From: Gluconobacter sp. Dm-62
GTDB taxonomy: Bacteria; Pseudomonadota; Alphaproteobacteria; Acetobacterales; Acetobacteraceae
Reading direction: 5' to 3'
Length of the DNA: 64,000 nt
Assembly: GCF_018256155.1 (NCBI RefSeq)
Contig: NZ_JAERLY010000004.1
Span: 124,001-188,000 of the forward strand
Numbering within the stretch: position 1 is the first letter of the stretch; each line of letters opens with the position of its first letter. The notes under the pieces were generated by a model. That model had not been told where the DNA came from. It made no database searches and saw only the letters and a list, made by a program, of their open reading frames with translations. The position numbers and the translations under genes were made by a program. Shown piece by piece: positions 9,039-18,233 of this stretch.

Positions 9039-10843
9039 CGCATTTCCTCTACCGGCACAACGCCTAGAATGGTGAGGGCACAGCGCAGCGTTCCCGCAAT
9101 GGCCGAAACCAGCGCCAGCTTGGCGAGGCTGGTTGCGCGGTCGTTCTCATGCAGGAAGCGCAAGGTGGTGTCTTCGCGGCCCCGGTTCCACAGGGCATGG
9201 AAGTCAGAGGCCAGATCAATGCAATAGGTCGCGATCCGGTGCGGCTCGCGCGCTGTCGCAGCAGCTTCGACGCTACGCGGGAAAGCAGCCAGACGACGCA
9301 GGACGGCCAGTTCGACGTCCGAAGACAGATTGGACAGATCAGCGCCGCACAGGGCTTCCGGCGTCACGGCGTCCGCCCCGAACATCGTCTCAGCCGAGCG
9401 CAGGACCGAGCGGCAGCGGGCATGGGCGTACTGAACGTAGAACACCGGATTATCCCGCGTCTGGGCCACGACGGCATCCAGATCGAATTCCATCTGCGCA
9501 TCGGCTTTGCGGGTCAGCATCGTGAAGCGCACGGCGTCCCGGCCTACTTCATCCAGAAGGTCGCGCAGGGTCACGAACGTGCCGGCGCGCTTGGACATCT
9601 TCACCGGCTCGCCGTTCTTCACGACGCGCACGATCTGGCACATCACGACTTCAAAGCCGGTCTTGCCATCCGTCAGGGCGGAAATGGCAGCCCGCATGCG
9701 CGAGACGTACCCGCCGTGATCGGCACCGAGGACGTCGATCAGGACGTCGGCATTCTCGGCCTTCTGGGCGTGGTAGCCAATGTCGTTGGCGAAATAGGTG
9801 TTGGTGCCGTCGGACTTGCGAAGCGCGCGGTCCTGATCGTCGCCGAATTCAGTGGAGCGGAAGAGCGTCTGCGGGCGGGCTTCCCAGTCTTCGGGCATCT
9901 TGCCCTTGGGCGGCTCAAGCACGCCTTCATAGAGCAGGCCCTTGCTGTCGAGCTTGGCAATCGCGGCATCCACACGACCACTGGCCAGTGTTTCGGCTTC
10001 GCTGGCGAAGACTTCATGCGAAATGCCAAGCGCTTCCAGATCTTCGCGGATGGCGGCCATCATCTGCGTGAGGGCTTCACGACGCACGGTTTCGAACCAG
10101 ACGGACGGATCTGCCGGACCACCTTCGGCGTTGGCAAGCGCACGACCATGCTTTTCCGCAATGCTTTCGGCGACCGGGACCAGGTAGTCGCCCTGATATT
10201 GCAGGCCGTTCGGCGTTAGCGGACTGAAATCATCCGCGGAAATGTCGGTGCCAATGGCCTGAAGATAGCGCCAGTATGTGGCCCAGGTCAGGGCGACGAC
10301 CTGCGTTCCGGCGTCGTTGATGTAGTATTCGCGCGTCACGGGACTGCCTGCCGCTTCGAGCAGGTTGGCCAGTGCGTCACCGACCACCGCGCCACGGCAA
10401 TGACCGACATGCATCGGGCCGGTCGGGTTGGCGGAAACGTATTCCACGTTCACGCGCGTCCCCTGCCCCATTGTGGAGCGGCCATAGCGCTCGCCAGCCT
10501 TCAGCACGGAAACAGCCACGCCTTGCAGGACTTCGGGCCTGAGCGTCAGGTTCACGAACCCCGGCCCTGCGGCTTCAGCCTTCGCGATCTCCGGCAGTTC
10601 GGAGAACTTCGCAACCAGTTCGGCCGCAATATCGGCAGGCTTGCGACGCGCGGGCTTGGCGGCCAGCATCGCAGCGTTCGTGGCCATATCACCATGGGAC
10701 GGGTCCCGCGTGGGGGTCAGATCGACGCGCTGCACCACCTCTTCCGGCAGGCCGGGGACGACCGATCGCAGAGCGTCGCACACCTGAACCCGGGTGCGGG
10801 CAAAGAGACAGTCAGTCGTAAGGGTCGTGGTGTCAGCGGCCAT
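9035..10843 (-). CDS. argS: arginyl-tRNA synthetase
   Basis: Class I synthetase charging tRNA-Arg. 602 residues from the ATG at 10843 (MAADTTTLTTDCLFARTRVQ). An upstream in-frame TTG at 10873 is possible but adds only ten unconserved residues. The HIGH-like motif is GPMHVGHCRGAVVGDAL and the KMSKS-like motif is VKMSKRAGTFVTL. The C-terminal DALR anticodon-binding domain includes YVQYAHARCRSVLR. A substrate tRNA, tRNA-Arg(CCG), is also in this window at 48.7 kb. It is followed with a 4-nt overlap by the SPOR gene. Confidence 0.97.
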   Translation of the reverse strand: MAADTTTLTTDCLFARTRVQVCDALRSVVPGLPEEVVQRVDLTPTRDPSHGDMATNAAMLAAKPARRKPADIAAELVAKFSELPEIAKAEAAGPGFVNLTLRPEVLQGVAVSVLKAGERYGRSTMGQGTRVNVEYVSANPTGPMHVGHCRGAVVGDALANLLEAAGSPVTREYYINDAGTQVVALTWATYWRYLQAIGTDISADDFSPLTPNGLQYQGDYLVPVAESIAEKHGRALANAEGGPADPSVWFETVRREALTQMMAAIREDLEALGISHEVFASEAETLASGRVDAAIAKLDSKGLLYEGVLEPPKGKMPEDWEARPQTLFRSTEFGDDQDRALRKSDGTNTYFANDIGYHAQKAENADVLIDVLGADHGGYVSRMRAAISALTDGKTGFEVVMCQIVRVVKNGEPVKMSKRAGTFVTLRDLLDEVGRDAVRFTMLTRKADAQMEFDLDAVVAQTRDNPVFYVQYAHARCRSVLRSAETMFGADAVTPEALCGADLSNLSSDVELAVLRRLAAFPRSVEAAATAREPHRIATYCIDLASDFHALWNRGREDTTLRFLHENDRATSLAKLALVSAIAGTLRCALTILGVVPVEEMR

Positions 10844-10886
10844 TTCAGCTCGATTCCTGTAACGCGTCTTCAAATCAGAGGCTCTA

Positions 10887-12050
10887 TCAGCCCAGCACGG
10901 AGAGGTCCGTCAACCGTCGATGTTCTTCCATCGCGAAACGATCGGTCATTCCGGCAATATAATCGGCCACCAGACGCCTGCGCTGCACGTCATCGGCGGC
11001 TTTTGCATGTCCGCGCAGCGGATCGGGCAGAAGGCCGGGATCTTCGGACAGGATGTCGAAAATTTCGCGCACGGCGATCTTGGCCTTCCGCGCCATACGG
11101 TTGACGCGCCAGTGGCGGTACATATTGGCATAGAGAAACTTGCGGATGGCCTTGTTGGCTTCCCGCATTTCCGGACTGAATGCCACGACAGGATATCCGG
11201 CATTGCGGATATCGTCCGCCGATTGCGGATTAAGGGCTTCGAGGTTCCGGCGCGTCTGCTCCGTCAGGTCGGTGGCGAGCTGGTTGATGACAACGCGGAT
11301 GGTTTCATGACGCACACGCTGGGCCTGATCGGACGCCTCACGCCCGATCTGACGTTCCATGTCACGGGACCGGCGCAGGGCTTCGCCGACCAGCGGCAGG
11401 TCTGCGATATCTTCAAAAGACAGTAGCCCGGCGCGCAGACCATCATCTAAATCATGGCCGTGATAGGCGATATCATCCGACATGGCCGCAACCTGCGCTT
11501 CGGCCGAGGCGTGGCTTTGCAGATCCAGATGGTGTTTTGCGTCGTAGTCCACGAAATAGGGCGTCGGGCGTTTGACCGGGCCGTTATGCTTGGCAAGCCC
11601 TTCGAGCGCTTCCCAGGTCAGGTTCAGACCATCAAAGGCGTGGTAACGGGCTTCAAGAGCCGTCACGAGACGCAGCGACTGGGTGTTGTGGTCGAAACCA
11701 CCCCAGTCCTTCATCGCGAGAGACAGCGCGTCTTCACCGGCATGACCGAACGGCGTGTGACCGAGATCATGGGCCAGCGAGACGGTCTCCGTCAGGTCCT
11801 CGTTCAGGTCCAGATTGCGGGCAATGGAGCGCGCGATCTGCGCAACTTCGAGCGAATGTGTCAGGCGGGTGCGGAAAAAATCGCCTTCATGGTTGATGAA
11901 GACCTGCGTTTTATATTGCAGGGTCCGGAACCCGGCAGAGTGCAGCACGCGGTCGCGGTCGCGCTGCCAGGGGGAGCGGACCGGGCTTTCCACTTCGGAA
12001 TAGAGCCTGCCCCGGGAGCCGGAGTCCTGTACCGCGTAGATCGCTACCAT
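10887..12050 (-). CDS. dgt: deoxyguanosinetriphosphate triphosphohydrolase-like protein
   Basis: HD-superfamily dNTP triphosphohydrolase, which removes triphosphate from dNTPs and helps balance nucleotide pools. 387 residues from the ATG at 12050, which has AGGA nine nt upstream; an upstream in-frame start would lack a ribosome site. The family signature is clear: RTRLTHSLEVAQIARSIARN (first His) and SLAHDLGHTPFGHAGEDAL (the HD pair), plus MSDDIAYHGHDLDDGL. The gene lies 43 bp upstream of the argS start. The family name is secure; the preferred nucleotide is not known for this subgroup. Confidence 0.93.
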   Translation of the reverse strand: MVAIYAVQDSGSRGRLYSEVESPVRSPWQRDRDRVLHSAGFRTLQYKTQVFINHEGDFFRTRLTHSLEVAQIARSIARNLDLNEDLTETVSLAHDLGHTPFGHAGEDALSLAMKDWGGFDHNTQSLRLVTALEARYHAFDGLNLTWEALEGLAKHNGPVKRPTPYFVDYDAKHHLDLQSHASAEAQVAAMSDDIAYHGHDLDDGLRAGLLSFEDIADLPLVGEALRRSRDMERQIGREASDQAQRVRHETIRVVINQLATDLTEQTRRNLEALNPQSADDIRNAGYPVVAFSPEMREANKAIRKFLYANMYRHWRVNRMARKAKIAVREIFDILSEDPGLLPDPLRGHAKAADDVQRRRLVADYIAGMTDRFAMEEHRRLTDLSVLG

Positions 12051-12183
12051 CAAGACATGTCCTGTGTGTGAGCCGCCTGTCCGCAAACCTCGCCCGCAGG
12101 CATTACGGCCCGTAGAGCGCCGTCTGCGGCTGGATTACACGCTCATTCTACGCCAGCCCCACATCCGCGCAACCACGGAGCCT

Positions 12184-12213
12184 TTGCCCTTCGGGCCTCT
12201 CTGACCATATAAT
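12184..12213 (+). promoter_or_regulatory. candidate promoter for erpA-xth
   Basis: A perfect TATAAT (12208-12213) with TTGCCC (12184-12189) at 18-bp spacing, about 70 bp upstream of the erpA start codon in the 233-bp dgt/erpA divergent gap. Sigma-70-type reading; no other element seen in the gap. Confidence 0.5.
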
Positions 12214-12283
12214 CAGGACCGCAGCCGTCTTGCTGGGCCTTACAGGGTCCAGCCGCCTTTTCAGAGTCCGGGAACACACGCCC

Positions 12284-12628
12284 ATGTCCGACACCGTGCC
12301 TTTCAGCATTTCCGCCAGCGCCGCCGCGCGCATCAAGGACATCATCGCAGCCCAGCCCGAGCCCGACGGGCTTGCCTTGCGCGTTGCGGTTCTGGCGGGA
12401 GGCTGCAACGGGTTTCAGTACCAGTTCCGGCTGGAACGCGACCGGGCTGCGGATGATGTCGTCATCGAACGCGATGGCACGCAGGTGTTTGTTGATACGA
12501 CCAGCCTCGACCTGCTGGAAAACGCCGAGCTGGAATTCGTGGATAAGCTGATGGGCGCGCATTTCACGGTCACGAACCCCAATGCCGCCTCGTCCTGTGG
12601 CTGTGGCACCAGCTTCTCGCTGGCCTGA
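12284..12628 (+). CDS. erpA: A-type iron-sulfur cluster carrier, ErpA-like
   Basis: Small Fe-S carrier that delivers clusters to apo-enzymes. 114 residues from the ATG at 12284. The three cluster ligands typical of A-type carriers are present: Cys in VLAGGCNGFQY and the C-terminal pair in SSCGCGTSFS. The sequence FVDKLMGAHFTVTNPNA is typical of the ErpA/IscA group. Divergent from dgt and followed after 4 nt by xth. The ErpA-versus-IscA assignment rests on resemblance only. Confidence 0.9.
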   Translation: MSDTVPFSISASAAARIKDIIAAQPEPDGLALRVAVLAGGCNGFQYQFRLERDRAADDVVIERDGTQVFVDTTSLDLLENAELEFVDKLMGAHFTVTNPNAASSCGCGTSFSLA

Positions 12629-12632
12629 TCCG

Positions 12633-13409
12633 ATGAGCCCGACGCCGTTCACCTTCGCAAGCTGGAACATCAACTCCATCCGCGCCCGCGCCCATCATGT
12701 TCAGGACTGGCTGGAACGCCATCCAGAATGCGATCTGCTGTGCCTTCAGGAAATCAAATGCGAGGACAGCCAGTTCCCGGCGCTGTTCGCGGAAGCCGGG
12801 CTGCATGTCGCGACCTCGGGGCAGAAAGCCTATAACGGCGTGGCGCTGATCGGGCGTCGGCCTTTCACGGTCACGCATCATGCGCTGCCGGGATTTGAGC
12901 ATCCGTCCGCCCGCTATATCGAAACGGAACTCGACGGGATTACGATCGGCAATCTCTATCTGCCGAACGGCAATTCCGGCGGCGAAGACGGTTACGCGAC
13001 CAAGCTGGCGTTCTTCGACGCCCTGGCGGCGCGAGCACGGGTTCTGCTGGATGCGGAAAAGCCGTTCGCGTTCATCGGGGACTTCAATGTCTGCCCGACG
13101 GACGAGGATCTGGCTCCCGGCGCCCTCCCCCTCGATGATGCACTGGTGCGTCCCGAGACACGCGCGGCTTTCCGCAGGCTGGAATGGATGGGCCTGACGG
13201 ATGCACTGCGGGCCCTGCATCCTACGGGTCGGCATTACACGTTCTGGGACTATCAGGCCGGGGCGTTCCAGCGGAACTCAGGACTGCGGATCGATTATGC
13301 GTTGCTCTCCGCAAGCCTGACTGAACGACTGAAGTCTTTCATGATCGACTGGGACGAGCGGAGCAAAGAAAAAGCCTCCGATCACGTCCCGGTTCTCGTC
13401 ACGGTCTGA
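12633..13409 (+). CDS. xth: exodeoxyribonuclease III
   Basis: AP endonuclease and 3'-exonuclease of base-excision repair (endonuclease/exonuclease/phosphatase fold). 258 residues from the ATG at 12633, four nt after the erpA stop. Seen: the N-terminal FASWNINSIRAR with the conserved Asn, LCLQEIKCED with the catalytic metal-binding Glu, the NLYLPNG segment, IGDFNVCPTDEDL with catalytic Asp and Asn, and the C-terminal KASDHVPVLV with the catalytic Asp-His pair. Length is normal and all key residues are present. Confidence 0.95.
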   Translation: MSPTPFTFASWNINSIRARAHHVQDWLERHPECDLLCLQEIKCEDSQFPALFAEAGLHVATSGQKAYNGVALIGRRPFTVTHHALPGFEHPSARYIETELDGITIGNLYLPNGNSGGEDGYATKLAFFDALAARARVLLDAEKPFAFIGDFNVCPTDEDLAPGALPLDDALVRPETRAAFRRLEWMGLTDALRALHPTGRHYTFWDYQAGAFQRNSGLRIDYALLSASLTERLKSFMIDWDERSKEKASDHVPVLVTV

Positions 13410-13451
13410 CAGCTTAGGAGGCGGGAGGGGTCCTCCGGCCCCTTCCCCATC

Positions 13452-13724
13452 TCAGGCGTGACGCAGATTGGGTTTTCGCGTCAGATGGCCGGACTGCCAC
13501 TGATAGCCATTCCCGCTCCAGCGCCAGTGCCCCGGCACCCAGCGCATCCCATTCCCATGCGGCGGAATGGGCTCGGGCAGGACGTGCGGCGGTGGCGGCG
13601 GCTGACGGTAAGGGCCGCTATAGGGCACAAACTGTGCGTGGGCTGTTCCCGTCATGGGCGCAATCGCCATCGTACCTGCAAACAGGGCGGAAACAGCCAA
13701 GATCCCTGACAGATGTTTCAGCAT
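13452..13724 (-). CDS. small secreted YXWGXW-like protein
   Basis: A 90-residue exported protein of unknown function. It has a signal peptide (MLKHLSGILAVSALFAGTMA, cleavage near AHA-Q), a Pro-rich stretch, then tryptophan-rich units (RWVPGHWRWSGNGYQWQSGH) resembling YXWGXW repeats seen in secreted proteobacterial proteins. The ATG at 13724 has AGGAG seven nt upstream. The ATG six codons upstream lies on top of that ribosome site and is unlikely. Convergent with xth. Confidence 0.7.
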   Translation of the reverse strand: MLKHLSGILAVSALFAGTMAIAPMTGTAHAQFVPYSGPYRQPPPPPHVLPEPIPPHGNGMRWVPGHWRWSGNGYQWQSGHLTRKPNLRHA

Positions 13725-13863
13725 CAATGCTCTCCTTCTCATGACGCCTTGTCACGGAAAGATGATGCCAGGGTGCTGCGGGCGGCCATGAGGCGCATCT
13801 ATGGCGGAATCCGGGCAGCGCATAATTTTATGTTTCCAGACTTAGCCATCCGATACTGATCGC

Positions 13864-13905
13864 AAAAAAAGAGGGCACGTCCCGTAACAGGAAGCACCCC
13901 CTCTT
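13864..13905 (-). terminator. intrinsic terminator of the ferritin-like gene
   Basis: On the minus strand AAGAGGG pairs with CCCTCTT across a 23-nt loop and runs into a T-tract, 22 bp beyond the stop codon of the ferritin-like gene. Confidence 0.75.
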
Positions 13906-13926
13906 CAGATGAACGACGGGCCGCGA

Positions 13927-14490
13927 TCAGTTCAGAAACGGCTTGCCTTCATGAGCGACCAGCAGGTCGTGCAGATCCGTGGCGTGATCTTCCTCGTCAG
14001 CCAGGAAGCCTTCAAGCATGATGCGAGTTGTGGGGTCCTTGTCGCCGAAATAGCGGATCAGTTCCTGATAATGCTCGATCACCACGCGCTCGGCGATCAG
14101 GTCCTGCTTCACCATTTCAACGAGATTGCCGCCATTGCCGTATTCAGTGGCGGAACGGGTAGCCAGGCCTTCGGGATTGAAGTTCGGTACGCCACCAAGC
14201 TGGTCGATGCGGTTTGCGGCCGCCAGCATGTGTTTGCGCTCGGACGCCGCGTGTTCATTGAACTCCGCGCCAACGCTTTCGCTTGTCAGACCTTCAACGG
14301 AAATGGCGTGCATCGTGTAGCGCAGGACGCAGACCAGTTCGGTCGCGACAACAGCCTGAAGGATGTCGATCGCGGTTTTGACGTCGCCCCTATAGGTGGC
14401 CGTGACGGCACCATCGTCGAGAGATTTCTTTGCATTGGCGCGCAGCGTCTGCACGTCTGTCAGGAAGGCGTTCTTCTTGTCGTCAGCCAT
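13927..14490 (-). CDS. ferritin-like / bacterioferritin-family protein
   Basis: Four-helix di-iron protein, probably for iron storage or oxidative-stress protection in the cytoplasm. 187 residues from the ATG at 14490; a TTG 13 codons upstream is the alternative. Metal-ligand signatures are ATELVCVLRY (Glu in helix 1), NEHAASERKHM (E-x-x-H in helix 2), LIAERVVIEHY (helix 3) and ADEEDHATDL (E-x-x-H type in helix 4). It is longer than classical bacterioferritin at its N-terminus. It lies alone between two intrinsic terminators. I cannot tell whether haem is bound. Confidence 0.82.
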   Translation of the reverse strand: MADDKKNAFLTDVQTLRANAKKSLDDGAVTATYRGDVKTAIDILQAVVATELVCVLRYTMHAISVEGLTSESVGAEFNEHAASERKHMLAAANRIDQLGGVPNFNPEGLATRSATEYGNGGNLVEMVKQDLIAERVVIEHYQELIRYFGDKDPTTRIMLEGFLADEEDHATDLHDLLVAHEGKPFLN

Positions 14491-14561
14491 GGAAAATTCT
14501 GCCTCGAAGGTTGGGATCTGTTTCTCCAACGACAGAAATGACGAAGTGTTGCAGGCGGCAT

Positions 14562-14598
14562 AAAAAAACCGGCATCTCCCGAATGGAAGATGCCGGTT
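14562..14598 (-). terminator. intrinsic terminator of aspS
   Basis: Minus-strand stem AACCGGCATCTTCC with GGGAGATGCCGGTT (one G-T type pair), ATTC loop, followed by a run of seven T. Starts 30 bp beyond the aspS stop codon. Confidence 0.9.
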
Positions 14599-14627
14599 CT
14601 GAAACAGCGAATGAGGCTGCTTAAGGC

Positions 14628-16424
14628 TTATTTGCTGGCGGTCGGCTTGGGCTTCGGCAGGTCGAGCGCGAGATGCAGCTCTTTCAGGCGGGCCGGTTCG
14701 ATCGGGGCCGGAGCTTCCATCATCAGGTCCTCGCCGCTCTGGTTGAGCGGGAAGAGAATGACTTCGCGGATGTTCGGCTCATCGGCCAGCAGCATCACGA
14801 TACGGTCCACACCCGGTGCGGCGCCACCATGTGGCGGGGCACCGTAACGGAAGGCGTTCAGCATGCCGCCGAAACGCTCTTCCACGACTTCGGGGCCGTA
14901 GCCTGCGATCTCGAAGGCCCGCAGCATGACTTCCGGCAGATGATTCCGGATCGCGCCGGAGGACAGTTCCACGCCGTTGCAGACGATGTCGTACTGATAG
15001 GCGTTGATCGTCAGCGGGTCCTGAGTGTTCAGGGCGTCGAGACCACCCTGCGGCATGGAGAACGGGTTGTGCGAGAAGTCGACCTTCCCGGTTTCCTCGT
15101 TCAGCTCGAACATCGGGAAGTCCACGACCCAGCAGAAACGGAACGCGTTCTTCTCGATCAGATCCAGCTCGGTTGCGACCTTGGTGCGGACGACGCCAGA
15201 GAACTTGGCGACCTCATCCCCCTTGCCTGCTGCGAAGAACACAGCGTCACCAGCCTTCAGGCCGCAGGCTTCACGGATGCTCTCGACGCGATCCGCTTCG
15301 AGGTTCTTGGCAATCGGGCCCTTGCCGCCTTCTGCTTCGAAAATGATGTAGCCCAGACCACCGGCACCGCTTTCACGCGCCCAGGTGTTGAGCTTGTCGA
15401 AGAAGCCGCGCGGACGATCACCCGCACCCGGAGCCGGGATCGCACGGATCTGGCCGCCGGACGCTGCGATCTTGGCAAACAGGCCAAAGCCGGAATCGCG
15501 GAAGGCTTCCGTGACGTCCTTGATGATCAGCGGGTTACGCAGATCCGGCTTGTCAGAGCCGTAGTCGCGCATGGCGTCGGCATAAGGAATGCGCGGGAAT
15601 GCGCCGTCCGTGATCTTCCAGCCTTCGGGCGTAAACTCGTTGAACACGCCGGCGAGGACGGGTTCGAGCACCGTGAAGACGTCTTCCTGCGTGACGAACG
15701 ACATCTCGAAATCGAGCTGATAGAACTCGCCCGGGCTACGGTCAGCGCGCGACGCTTCATCGCGGAAGCAGGGTGCAATCTGGAAGTAGCGGTCGAAACC
15801 GGCAACCATCGCAAGCTGCTTGAACTGCTGCGGAGCCTGCGGCAGGGCGTAGAACTTGCCCGGATGCAGACGCGCCGGGACGAGGAAGTCACGCGCGCCT
15901 TCGGGAGACGAAGCCGTCAGGATCGGCGTCTGGAACTCGGTGAAGCCCTGCGCGATCATGCGCTGACGCAGGCTCGTGATGACCTTACTGCGGAGCAGGA
16001 TGTTCTGGTGCATCTTGTCGCGGCGCAGGTCGATGTAGCGATACTTCAGACGCAGGTCTTCGGGATAGTTCTCGTTGCCCGCCACCTGGAACGGCAGAAC
16101 TTCTGCGCTGGAGCGGACTTCAAGGGCGTCGGCCAGAACTTCTACATCACCGGTCGGCAGGTTCGGGTTGCGCTGCGATCCGTGACGCACCACGACCTTG
16201 CCGGTCACGGTGATGACGCTCTCGACGCGCAGGCGCTCGGCCTTTTCCAGCAGGTCCGTGCCGGAGGGGATGACGATCTGCGTCACGCCGTAATGATCGC
16301 GCAGGTCGATGAACAGCAGGCCGCCATGATCGCGCTTGCTGTGCACCCAGCCGGAGAGACGGACGACCTGTCCGGCATTCTCCTCACGCAGGGCGCTACA
16401 GTCATGGGTGCGGTATGGATGCAT
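14628..16424 (-). CDS. aspS: aspartyl-tRNA synthetase (probably non-discriminating type)
   Basis: Class II synthetase. 598 residues from the ATG at 16424, preceded by GAGG at 6-nt spacing; an upstream in-frame ATG at 16487 lacks one. Domain order: N-terminal OB-fold ([20 protein letters not shown]), class II core with motif 2 ([21 protein letters not shown] split across that region), the bacterial GAD insertion, and motif 3 ([19 protein letters not shown]). Many alphaproteobacterial AspRS charge both tRNA-Asp and tRNA-Asn; that specificity is inferred and not visible here. Monocistronic. Confidence 0.96.
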   Translation of the reverse strand: MHPYRTHDCSALREENAGQVVRLSGWVHSKRDHGGLLFIDLRDHYGVTQIVIPSGTDLLEKAERLRVESVITVTGKVVVRHGSQRNPNLPTGDVEVLADALEVRSSAEVLPFQVAGNENYPEDLRLKYRYIDLRRDKMHQNILLRSKVITSLRQRMIAQGFTEFQTPILTASSPEGARDFLVPARLHPGKFYALPQAPQQFKQLAMVAGFDRYFQIAPCFRDEASRADRSPGEFYQLDFEMSFVTQEDVFTVLEPVLAGVFNEFTPEGWKITDGAFPRIPYADAMRDYGSDKPDLRNPLIIKDVTEAFRDSGFGLFAKIAASGGQIRAIPAPGAGDRPRGFFDKLNTWARESGAGGLGYIIFEAEGGKGPIAKNLEADRVESIREACGLKAGDAVFFAAGKGDEVAKFSGVVRTKVATELDLIEKNAFRFCWVVDFPMFELNEETGKVDFSHNPFSMPQGGLDALNTQDPLTINAYQYDIVCNGVELSSGAIRNHLPEVMLRAFEIAGYGPEVVEERFGGMLNAFRYGAPPHGGAAPGVDRIVMLLADEPNIREVILFPLNQSGEDLMMEAPAPIEPARLKELHLALDLPKPKPTASK

Positions 16425-16517
16425 GTCGGGCCTCTTCAACGTCCTGTGCGGATAAGTGCGCGCAGGAAGCCGGGACGGCCCTCTCATGTCAAGTTTTCTG
16501 CGAGTTCACAGGCGCGT

Positions 16518-18089
16518 TCAGGCCTTTTCCTGCATGAAACCGGCAAAATCGACCGCAGCCCGCGCCATGTCGGCCGCATGCCCTGCTCCGGCCAGTGCGA
16601 CGGGCCTGCCATCCTTGAGATAGGTCGCAAGGAACTTGAAACCGCGGATATCGCCTTCCAGCGCAACGTTATCGAAGCTCTCGCCCCATCCCAGAAGCTC
16701 GATTTTCTTGCCGAACTGCTGCGTCCAGAACCACGGCATCGGAACATTCGGGGTGTCATGCCCCATCATCGCCAGAGCCGCGATGCGACCCTGCACTTCG
16801 GCATGGCGCCAGTGCTCGATTCGCCGGGGTGCGCCATCATGGAAGACAGCGGAGGCATCGCCTGCGGCATAGACATTGGGATAGGCCACAACCTCATCGC
16901 CCTGCGTCACCCGCATCTGGCCGTTCACGACAATCGCACCATGTTCGTCACGCTCCAGCCCCGACACGTAATCCGTAACCGGCGTCACCCCCACGCCCAG
17001 AAGCACGAAAGCGGCTGGCAGACGTGTGCCGTCGTCAAGCTCCACACCGGAGGCGGTTCCGTCGCCACCGTCCTCGGCATAGATCTCCGTGACCCGTGCG
17101 TCTGAGACGAATGCCACGCCGTTTTCTTCATGCAATTGCCGCAGGCGGATACCGATTTCGCGGCCGAACTGCTTTTCCATCGGGATTTCGCTGTCAGAGA
17201 TGATCGTCACGCCCACGCCACGCTGACGCAGGGATGAGGCCGCTTCAAGGCCGATGAACCCAGCCCCCACGATCGTCACCGCCAGATTCGAGTCCAGAAT
17301 GGCTGCAATCCGCTCCGCATCGGCCTCGCGGTGCAGCGTATAGACGCCTTTCATGTCCACGCCGGGAATGTCCGGCTTTCTGGTTACGGCCCCCGTGGCG
17401 ATCAGAACATGATCGGCGGTCAGATCCGTGCCGTCCTGCAATTTGGCCGTGCGGGTCTGCGGATCGAACTGCGCCACATGCCCCCGGACACGGGTGATGC
17501 CGCGTTCGGTGTAGAATTCTTCTTCCCGTACAGGCGGCGCATGGGCCTTTTCGGATTCGCTGACGAGGACGGTCTTGCTCAGGGCCGTGCGGTCGTAAGG
17601 AAGATCCTTTTCCTCGCTCACCATCGTGATGGTGCCCGCAAATCCTTCCGCCCGGAGCGTCACCGCCGCGCTGACAGCCGCGGCCCCAGCCCCCAGAAGC
17701 AGGACGCTCTCGTTTTCCTGCCGTTTTTCCGGAGCCTGCCGCAGCTTTGGCTTCAGTCCGACCAGCACCCTGCCATCCACGATCTGGACCGGATATTGCG
17801 GCAGCGGATCAAGGGCCAGCGGTTCAACGAGGCTGCCATCCGTCGCGTCGAAAACAGCCTTGTGCCAGGGGCAGACCAGCACACTGCCTTTTTCCGTCCG
17901 GCAGAAGGCGCCCTGTTCCAGCGGTGCCTCCTTATGGGGGCACTTGCCCGCAAAGCCATGCACGCTGTCCCCGTCCCGGATGAGAACCACCGGCGTGCCA
18001 TCCAGGGAAAATGGCGTGATCTTGCCGTCTTCGAGCGTATCGAAAGCACAGAGATCGCGAAAATCAGCGTTCGGGACGGATTGGGACAT
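16518..18089 (-). CDS. Rieske-domain FAD/NAD(P) oxidoreductase (AIFM3-like)
   Basis: Fusion of a Rieske [2Fe-2S] domain and a ferredoxin-reductase-type flavoprotein. 523 residues. The Rieske ligands are C50-P-H52 and C73-P-W-H76. The FAD-binding GAGAAAVSAAV lies near 130-145, and the NAD(P)-binding TIVGAGFIGLEAASSL near 268-285. VYAAGDASAVF is the FAD-pyrophosphate ATG/GD signature. The C-terminal reductase-specific domain ends at FAGFMQEKA. The arrangement matches the AIFM3/Nfrl type seen in bacteria and animals. Electron partner unknown; no oxygenase gene lies nearby. Monocistronic between aspS and a terminator. Confidence 0.88.
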   Translation of the reverse strand: MSQSVPNADFRDLCAFDTLEDGKITPFSLDGTPVVLIRDGDSVHGFAGKCPHKEAPLEQGAFCRTEKGSVLVCPWHKAVFDATDGSLVEPLALDPLPQYPVQIVDGRVLVGLKPKLRQAPEKRQENESVLLLGAGAAAVSAAVTLRAEGFAGTITMVSEEKDLPYDRTALSKTVLVSESEKAHAPPVREEEFYTERGITRVRGHVAQFDPQTRTAKLQDGTDLTADHVLIATGAVTRKPDIPGVDMKGVYTLHREADAERIAAILDSNLAVTIVGAGFIGLEAASSLRQRGVGVTIISDSEIPMEKQFGREIGIRLRQLHEENGVAFVSDARVTEIYAEDGGDGTASGVELDDGTRLPAAFVLLGVGVTPVTDYVSGLERDEHGAIVVNGQMRVTQGDEVVAYPNVYAAGDASAVFHDGAPRRIEHWRHAEVQGRIAALAMMGHDTPNVPMPWFWTQQFGKKIELLGWGESFDNVALEGDIRGFKFLATYLKDGRPVALAGAGHAADMARAAVDFAGFMQEKA

Positions 18090-18168
18090 CGGATATAGCC
18101 TCCCGGGCGGGGATTGGGGACAGTCATGAGAGCGAACGCAGCATAGGCCGGCGGGTTGGCAAACATCA

Positions 18169-18205
18169 AAAAGCCCGCCCGGACATCGTGTCCGGACGGG
18201 CTTTT
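18169..18205 (-). terminator. intrinsic terminator of DUF2076 gene
   Basis: AAAAGCCCG-C-CCGGACA, 3-nt loop, TGTCCGG-A-CGGGCTTTT: a near-perfect symmetrical stem with T-runs on both strands. It lies 29 bp beyond the DUF2076 stop codon and could act bidirectionally. Confidence 0.9.
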
Positions 18206-18233
18206 GAAAAACATCTGTCTGGTGAGGACAGGA

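Noticed and set aside
14673-17105. An 810-codon open frame on the plus strand opposite aspS and the Rieske reductase
   Set aside because: It is the antisense of two unmistakable genes, has no family resemblance and arises from GC-rich codon use.
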